From: an uncultured beta proteobacterium
Lineage (GTDB): Bacteria > Pseudomonadota > Gammaproteobacteria > Burkholderiales > Burkholderiaceae_B
Assembly: GCA_903847325.1 (NCBI GenBank)
Contig: CAINDJ010000441.1
Coordinates: 1 to 38,935, forward strand
Length of the DNA stretch: 38,935 nt
Direction: 5' to 3'
Both the position numbers and the translations under genes were made by a program. Positions 34,409-38,935 of this stretch are shown piece by piece. Within the stretch, counting starts at the first letter, position 1. The number at the start of each line of letters is the position of its first letter. Below the pieces are notes generated by a model, which searched no databases, was not told where the DNA came from, and saw only the letters and a list, made by a program, of their open reading frames with translations.

Positions 34409-35370
34409 GAGAATAGGGTCCCGGTCGTGTTGAATTGGGACGCCGATTGCGGCGCATATTGAATTGCAGCCCCAGTTTCAGGGTCAGAACTCGCTTGCTT
34501 GCCGACAGGTAAGTGCATTAAGGCTTCCCCCATTTTGATGTGCTGGCCGGGTGAAATTTTTTCAGCCAACGTAAAGCCTTTCGGTGCAAAAACAATAATG
34601 GTTGAGCCGTGTTGAAACCAGCCAAGTTCATCGCCCTTACGGAATTGAACATCGCATGTAAAGTTTTTCTCACCCGTCCAGCCAGAATGAAACTGGGTAT
34701 CAATGCCATGCAGGCGAATGCTTGCTACCAGAATAGCCGCGACAGGAACTAAGGCAATCGGATAATGCGCTTGACCGATTTCCAGCGAAAGCAGTGCGCG
34801 TTCGTTTTTACAAAATAATTTTTCTACGCGTTTAAGTGCGATCGGATTAACGTTCCAGGTGTCACCAGAAATATAGTTCACTTTTTTCATGGAGCCATCG
34901 TAAGGAGCATGGAATCGGTGATACATGGAGGAGGTCAGACGCAGAGTGACATACTCGCCATCTTGCCACTGGCTTGTGTCAGTTTCATGTCCAAGCAAAT
35001 CACGTAATGTGTAGGGAAATCCTTTGGCCTGAAAAACTTGCCCGTTCACAATATGTCCACACGCACCAATAATGGCATCACACGGACTGGCAAAGATATT
35101 GCTGTGCATGTCGATCGGCCGGGCACCCGCTCGCAACTCTCTGATAAAACAATCATGCAAGCTGTCAAATTTGCTCTTTTTAGCTTCGCTTAAATCCAAG
35201 TCTGTAAATAATTTCCACACAGCGATTGATAGATCGCGCATCCAGCCAACCTTGATCTGGCTGAACCAACCCATGAAATGCGTAGCTGTTTGCCTTGGTA
35301 TACGGTTGGTCAGGAGAAAATTTAAATCTTCTTGTGAAAATATTTTTTGAATAGTTGCTCTGATGTTCAT
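34405..35370 (-). CDS. psd: Phosphatidylserine decarboxylase proenzyme (long, E. coli-like type)
   Basis: Membrane-associated pyruvoyl enzyme converting phosphatidylserine to phosphatidylethanolamine. From the ATG at 35370 it has 321 residues (E. coli Psd 322); an ATG at 35385 would add five. The self-cleavage and catalytic residues align with the E. coli enzyme: D98 in SPCDAIIGACG, H154 in YHRFHAPYDG and S256 in a GST motif (255-257, preceded by QH rather than the common LGST form). Cleavage before S256 would yield alpha and beta chains. Burkholderiales usually carry a short-type Psd near pssA, so this may be a second, specialised decarboxylase (inference). The stop overlaps the lplT copy 2 start; the gene is divergent from the aminotransferase across about 67 bases. 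Confidence 0.9.
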   Translation of the reverse strand: MNIRATIQKIFSQEDLNFLLTNRIPRQTATHFMGWFSQIKVGWMRDLSIAVWKLFTDLDLSEAKKSKFDSLHDCFIRELRAGARPIDMHSNIFASPCDAIIGACGHIVNGQVFQAKGFPYTLRDLLGHETDTSQWQDGEYVTLRLTSSMYHRFHAPYDGSMKKVNYISGDTWNVNPIALKRVEKLFCKNERALLSLEIGQAHYPIALVPVAAILVASIRLHGIDTQFHSGWTGEKNFTCDVQFRKGDELGWFQHGSTIIVFAPKGFTLAEKISPGQHIKMGEALMHLPVGKQASSDPETGAAIQYAPQSASQFNTTGTLFS

Positions 35371-35437
35371 CAATCCGTCATCCAAGAGTCATAAAAAGGA
35401 GGTTTGAAAAGTAAATTACTCAATAAGGCGTAGATAT

Positions 35438-37102
35438 ATGACCGTTTCATTTGTGAATGTCCTAGTCGGTCTGATAGTGCTTGGTGTACTGATTCGATTG
35501 ATTGGAAAAGCCAGGCAAAGACTGCAGCTTTCTCTTGCAAAAAACCCTTCGCTTGGTGGTCACTTGAGATGGGCGAAACGCATTGCCCGCCGCATTCCTG
35601 GCTATTCCTATACCGTGGAGCAGTGGTTTGATGTAGATGGAGCTGCGGCGGATATTGTTCAAAAACGGCAGTATGGTTTGGCAACGCTTGGGCAGGATTT
35701 GACAGTGCGTAGCCCGCTGACTTTGCAACACACTGCCGAATCCAAAAAGATGATCGCAGACTTGCAATTCATCAGTCAGTATCGTGTGCCTTATCAATTT
35801 CGTGATGTATTGCAACAACACATTCAGATCGGCAGTTTTATGCAAAGTAGTGATGGCATATGGCTCACCGACATGGATGGGGTGCGTCTGATCGATGTGA
35901 CCGGTTCCTATGGCGTCAATGTCTTTGGTCAGGATTTTTATAAATCCTGTATCGGGGAGGGGAGTGCTATAGCTCAGGCGCTCGGTCCGGTATTGGGTGC
36001 CTACCATCCCTGCGTACTGGATAATATTCAACGACTGTGTGCGATCTCCGGCAAGGATCAGGTGTCGTTTCATATGTCCGGGACAGAAGCCGTGATGCAG
36101 GCCGTGAGGGTTGCGCGCTATCAAACGGGACGCAATAAAATCGTGCGCTTTACGGGGGCCTATCACGGTTGGTGGGATGACGTGCAGCCTGGTCCTGGCA
36201 ATCCTATGCCGCCTTCTAAAGACACCCTGACATTGCGCGAGATGCATGAAAATACATTGCGCGTACTGCGTAATCGCCGCGACATTGCTTGTGTGCTGGT
36301 CAACCCATTGCAGGCGATGCATCCCAACCAGTCTGCCCCGACGGACAACACGACTGTGGATGGTAGTCGTCGCGCGCATTATGACCGAGTCGCTTACACG
36401 CAGTGGCTCAGGACGCTGCGAGAGATCTGTACCGCAAAAGGCATTGCGCTGATTTTTGACGAAGTCTTCATGGGCTTTCGCCTCGCCAAGGGCGGCGCGC
36501 AAGAGTATTTCGGCATTGAGGCTGATGTGGTGACTTACGGTAAAACACTCGCCGGTGGACTGCCTATTGGCGTTGTATGCGGTAAAGATAAATGGATGAC
36601 GCGATTCAGAAACGATCGCCCTGGCGATATTTGCTTTGCTAGAGGCACCTTTAACGCACACCCTTATGTGATGGGCGCGATGAATGTGTTTCTGCACCGT
36701 CTGGATACCGAGGAAGTCCGACAGACTTACCGCGTACTGGATGAGACATGGCTTGCGCGCAAAGCTCAGCTTAACGATCGATTTAAACAATCTGGACTGC
36801 CTCTGCGCGTCGAGGCGATGTCTACGGTCTGGACGGTGTTGTTTGATGTGCCGAGCCGCTATAACTGGATGCTGCAGTTTTACATGCGCCGCGAGGGTAT
36901 CGCCCTCAGTTGGGTCGGTACGGGCAGGCTGATCTTTAGCTTGAATTTCAGTGCAGACGACTTTGAAGCTTTTACGGAACGATTTATCTGTGCTGCGCAG
37001 AAGATGTCCGCCGATGGCTGGTGGTGGACACCCGATGGTCAGACGAATAAGCATATCAAGCGCCAGATACTGAAGGAGATGTTGCGACAGTACCGGCGCT
37101 AG
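35438..37102 (+). CDS. Membrane-anchored class III aminotransferase
   Basis: PLP-dependent enzyme of 554 residues, longer than the 425-450 of a simple HemL-like enzyme. Residues 5-23 form a hydrophobic helix followed by a basic stretch (GKARQRLQ), indicating an N-terminal inner-membrane anchor; residues about 24-130 are an extra domain I do not recognise. The catalytic domain shows SGTEA (214-218), GAYHGWWDD (240-248), FDEVFMGFR with D341, and the PLP lysine K369 in TYGKTLAGGLPIG. It resembles glutamate-1-semialdehyde aminomutase and the aminotransferase domains of lipopeptide synthases. The anchor and the lipid-gene surroundings suggest a hydrophobic substrate such as a keto- or aldehyde-lipid; this is inference. 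It is convergent with the next gene, stops 4 bases apart. Confidence 0.85.
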   Translation: MTVSFVNVLVGLIVLGVLIRLIGKARQRLQLSLAKNPSLGGHLRWAKRIARRIPGYSYTVEQWFDVDGAAADIVQKRQYGLATLGQDLTVRSPLTLQHTAESKKMIADLQFISQYRVPYQFRDVLQQHIQIGSFMQSSDGIWLTDMDGVRLIDVTGSYGVNVFGQDFYKSCIGEGSAIAQALGPVLGAYHPCVLDNIQRLCAISGKDQVSFHMSGTEAVMQAVRVARYQTGRNKIVRFTGAYHGWWDDVQPGPGNPMPPSKDTLTLREMHENTLRVLRNRRDIACVLVNPLQAMHPNQSAPTDNTTVDGSRRAHYDRVAYTQWLRTLREICTAKGIALIFDEVFMGFRLAKGGAQEYFGIEADVVTYGKTLAGGLPIGVVCGKDKWMTRFRNDRPGDICFARGTFNAHPYVMGAMNVFLHRLDTEEVRQTYRVLDETWLARKAQLNDRFKQSGLPLRVEAMSTVWTVLFDVPSRYNWMLQFYMRREGIALSWVGTGRLIFSLNFSADDFEAFTERFICAAQKMSADGWWWTPDGQTNKHIKRQILKEMLRQYRR

Positions 37103-37106
37103 CCAA

Positions 37107-37715
37107 TTAGTGCGATTGCACGTGTGGCATTGGATCGATCAGTTCGCCTTTCATGAGGTAGAAAGGCGAACGGTAATAAAGCAGCACGTCGTGAAAGGGG
37201 TCTGTCAAAATTTTGATCACCCAAGCCAAGGCGCTTTTGAAATCTTCTTTAAAAAATAACTGTGTAGCTCTGAATAATAAGCCTGCCACACCCAAAAACA
37301 GCCAGGTCATACCGACCATACGTACGAACGTGTCTTCGTAGGCTTCTGGCACCGCCCAAGTCAGGTATTGTGGAGCGAAATACGCAATGACCGGGATAGC
37401 TGCCCAGATACTCAACAAGACGATCTTGCGGTGCAGGTTATAGCCAACCTTGATGATTTCCTTGTGTTCATGGCTCGCCTGATTGACATGATCGTAGCCT
37501 CTGGGTTCAAAGAAAAAATGACCTGCCTGGCGAGTCGTCATGGAGACTAACCAGGCAAGCAGCGCTGCGATGACGGGATTGATAAACAGCAGCACATAAG
37601 AGACTAAAAAGGATAAGGCACTGATCAGATGCAAACTCTGATTGATACGGCTGTGATGGTAGTAGCGATGATCGTCCCAGCGCTGGACTCTGAGTGTCTC
37701 AAGCAGTTCTTTCAT
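37107..37715 (-). CDS. Mpo1/DUF962-like membrane protein
   Basis: A 202-residue inner-membrane protein with about four hydrophobic helices. The pair of motifs YYHHSRINQSLHLI (18-31) and RQAGHFFFEPRG (62-73) matches the histidine pattern of the DUF962 family (bacterial members have GHFFFEKNRP; yeast Mpo1 has YHHNPKNVLIH and VGHGVFEKRRP). Yeast Mpo1 is an Fe2+-dependent dioxygenase that shortens 2-hydroxy fatty acids during sphingoid base breakdown. Further histidines occur in DHVNQASHEHKE, NLHRK and TDPFHDVLLYYR. The C-terminal half is not typical of the family, so function may differ. It is divergent from the glycosyltransferase gene, with a Pho-box-like motif in its upstream region. Confidence 0.62.
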   Translation of the reverse strand: MKELLETLRVQRWDDHRYYHHSRINQSLHLISALSFLVSYVLLFINPVIAALLAWLVSMTTRQAGHFFFEPRGYDHVNQASHEHKEIIKVGYNLHRKIVLLSIWAAIPVIAYFAPQYLTWAVPEAYEDTFVRMVGMTWLFLGVAGLLFRATQLFFKEDFKSALAWVIKILTDPFHDVLLYYRSPFYLMKGELIDPMPHVQSH

Positions 37716-37815
37716 AACAGTCCTTTTGTAATTTCAGATTTTTGTAGTTTGAATATAGGTATTCAAAATCAGATGAAATTATTTCAGACCATTGCTGCGT
37801 GAACATGAATTTTTA

Positions 37816-37833
37816 GTGACACTGAGATGTCTG
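37816..37833 (-). promoter_or_regulatory. Pho-box-like motif upstream of the Mpo1-like gene
   Basis: On the minus strand the 18 bases read CAGACATCTCAGTGTCAC. Comparing by eye with the E. coli PhoB consensus CTGTCATAWAWCTGTMAY gives 13 of 18 matches. It lies about 100 bases before the start of the Mpo1-like gene. A match of this quality is somewhat unlikely by chance in this short region but not decisive. Confidence 0.35.
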
Positions 37834-37873
37834 TTTGTTTTCAGAAACAAGTCAATTAAGAAAAAATAAGCAA

Positions 37874-37891
37874 TTGTCATGCAAACGTTAC
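37874..37891 (+). promoter_or_regulatory. Pho-box-like motif upstream of the glycosyltransferase
   Basis: TTGTCATGCAAACGTTAC matches 12 of 18 positions of the PhoB consensus, including six of seven in the first half-site. A weak -10 candidate, CATTAG, begins 7 bases downstream and the ATG is 43 bases downstream, a suitable distance for PhoB activation. Unconfirmed; matches of this level can occur by chance. Confidence 0.35.
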
Positions 37892-37934
37892 ATTGATTCA
37901 TTAGAGTGAGAGCATCCCAGCACAAAGGTCCCAG

Positions 37935-38935
37935 ATGTCTGACTTTGATCCTTTACAGATTGATCGTTTCTATCCTGCACATCCCAGTCTGAGAATTGCG
38001 GTCGTGACAGAGACCTATCCGCCAGATATCAATGGGGTTGCGCACACGATATCCAAAATCGTCGAGGGATTGAGAGCTAAGGGTCATACCTTGATGCTTG
38101 TCAGGCCAAAACATCGTATGGATGGCTTGCCGCTCACGGAGAGTGGTTATCAGGAGGTGCTTGTCAGAGGGGCACCTATACCGATGTACAAACAACTGCG
38201 CATGGGCTTGCCTGCGCAGGGAGCGTTGCATAAGCTGTGGCTCAAGCAGCGCCCAGACCTGGTCCATATCGCGACAGAGGGGCCCTTGGGCTGGTCGGCT
38301 GCACGTGCGGCCAGAAAACTTAATATTCCAACGAGTTCTGATTTTCGAACGAACTTTCATGCCTATAGTCAGTTTTATGGATTTGGCTGGCTCAAAGGAG
38401 CGATTGTTTCGTATATGCGTAAATTTCATAACTCCACGCATTGCACGATGGTACCGACGCAAGGATTAATGGCAGAGTTATCAAAAATTGGATTTGAAAA
38501 GCTGATGGTGGTGCCCCGGGGGGTGGATACGGAACATTTTTCACCCTCCTATCGTTCTGAACTACTCAGAGCGTCCTGGGGGGTGACACCGGACACGAAA
38601 GTTTTGTTGTCTGTGGGACGCTTGGCTGTTGAAAAAAATCTTGAAACAGTGATTCGTTGTTATCAATCTTTGGTTGCTCAAGGATTGCCTGTCAAGCTTG
38701 TGATCGTAGGTGATGGGCCGCTGCGTGAGACGCTTGAAAAAAGTTGTCCCGACGCGTTATTTGTAGGACAAAAAATAGGTAAATCACTTTCAGAACACTA
38801 TGCAAGTGCTGATCTGTTTGTCTTTCCCAGTCTGACCGAAACGTTTGGCAATGTCACGATTGAAGCGATGGCGAGTGGTCTGGCTGTGATTGCCTACGAT
38901 CATGCCGCGGCAGGACAGTTAATTCGACATCAGGA
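37935..38935 (+). CDS. GT4-family glycosyltransferase, probably lipid-directed (3' truncated by window)
   Basis: The frame opens at the ATG at 37935 (MSDFDPLQIDRFYPAHPSLR) and stays open to the right edge, giving the first 333 residues. It has the two-domain GT-B fold of family 4: acceptor-side glycine motif ETYPPDINGVAHT (26-38), DFRTNFHAYSQFYG (136-149), PRGVDTEHFSP (194-204), SVGRLAVEKNLE (226-237), VGDGPLRE (258-265) and the donor-site E-x7-E motif ETFGNVTIE (302-310). This subgroup includes SqdX, MgtA/PimB-like mannosyltransferases and Agt, which glycosylate diacylglycerol or other lipids. The sugar and acceptor cannot be read here. If it is Agt-like, a PlcP metallophosphoesterase gene is expected just beyond the window. 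Confidence 0.85.
   Translation, partial: MSDFDPLQIDRFYPAHPSLRIAVVTETYPPDINGVAHTISKIVEGLRAKGHTLMLVRPKHRMDGLPLTESGYQEVLVRGAPIPMYKQLRMGLPAQGALHKLWLKQRPDLVHIATEGPLGWSAARAARKLNIPTSSDFRTNFHAYSQFYGFGWLKGAIVSYMRKFHNSTHCTMVPTQGLMAELSKIGFEKLMVVPRGVDTEHFSPSYRSELLRASWGVTPDTKVLLSVGRLAVEKNLETVIRCYQSLVAQGLPVKLVIVGDGPLRETLEKSCPDALFVGQKIGKSLSEHYASADLFVFPSLTETFGNVTIEAMASGLAVIAYDHAAAGQLIRHQ

Noticed and set aside
35462-37054. A 530-codon open frame antisense to almost the whole aminotransferase gene.
   Set aside because: It is in exact codon register with the real gene, so it stays open simply because the sense gene avoids TTA, CTA and TCA codons. Its translation has no recognisable family features, and the sense frame has clear PLP-enzyme motifs.

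Overview
The window looks like chromosomal DNA of a betaproteobacterium, order Burkholderiales, most likely close to Alcaligenaceae/Bordetella. The reasons are the gene content and order: nuoN followed by a DUF2818 gene, mfd-ispD-ispF, a RisA/RisS-type two-component pair, smc-zipA-ligA, msrB-yciB-bolA-ppiC, a BioMNY biotin importer and a Liv operon with a fused permease/ATPase. Genus is an inference I cannot settle from the sequence. No rRNA, tRNA, CRISPR array, insertion sequence or prophage was seen, and no stretch longer than about 300 bases lacks a gene.

Layout. 1-1321: end of the NADH dehydrogenase operon (nuoN, 5' cut) and a small membrane protein. 1331-2006: an AT-rich Phd/PIN toxin-antitoxin module with a perfect 17-bp palindrome at its promoter. 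2025-7698: serB, mfd, and divergently ispD-ispF (isoprenoid MEP pathway). 7746-11331: a DUF2252 protein and the RisS/RisA sensor-regulator pair, all on the minus strand. 11507-13676: a TsaB-RimI fusion and a type 4 uracil-DNA glycosylase. 13742-15076: lysophospholipid transporter LplT copy 1. 15209-21869: smc, zipA, ligA (chromosome organisation, division, DNA ligation). 21888-25337: an orphan lipoprotein, then the tightly overlapping msrB-yciB-bolA-ppiC operon. 25392-27262: bioM-bioN-bioY. 27395-32308: livK-livH-livMG-livF. 32411-33105: a HigBA-like toxin-antitoxin pair.

33107-38935 is the most unusual stretch: a cluster of predicted membrane-lipid genes. A long-type phosphatidylserine decarboxylase is translationally coupled to a second LplT paralogue. 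Divergent from them is a class III aminotransferase with an N-terminal membrane anchor. A convergent, histidine-rich Mpo1/DUF962-like membrane protein follows, and the window is cut inside a GT4 glycosyltransferase of the lipid-glycosylating type. Two Pho-box-like motifs lie in the intergenic region between the last two genes. Taken together this suggests, as inference only, a locus that makes or remodels an amino- or glycolipid, possibly under phosphate limitation.

Start codons were adjusted where homologous N-termini or overlaps favoured an internal start (mfd, ispF, risS, risA, udg, zipA, bolA, yciB, bioN, livK, psd). All family assignments come from motif recognition by eye; no database search was run.
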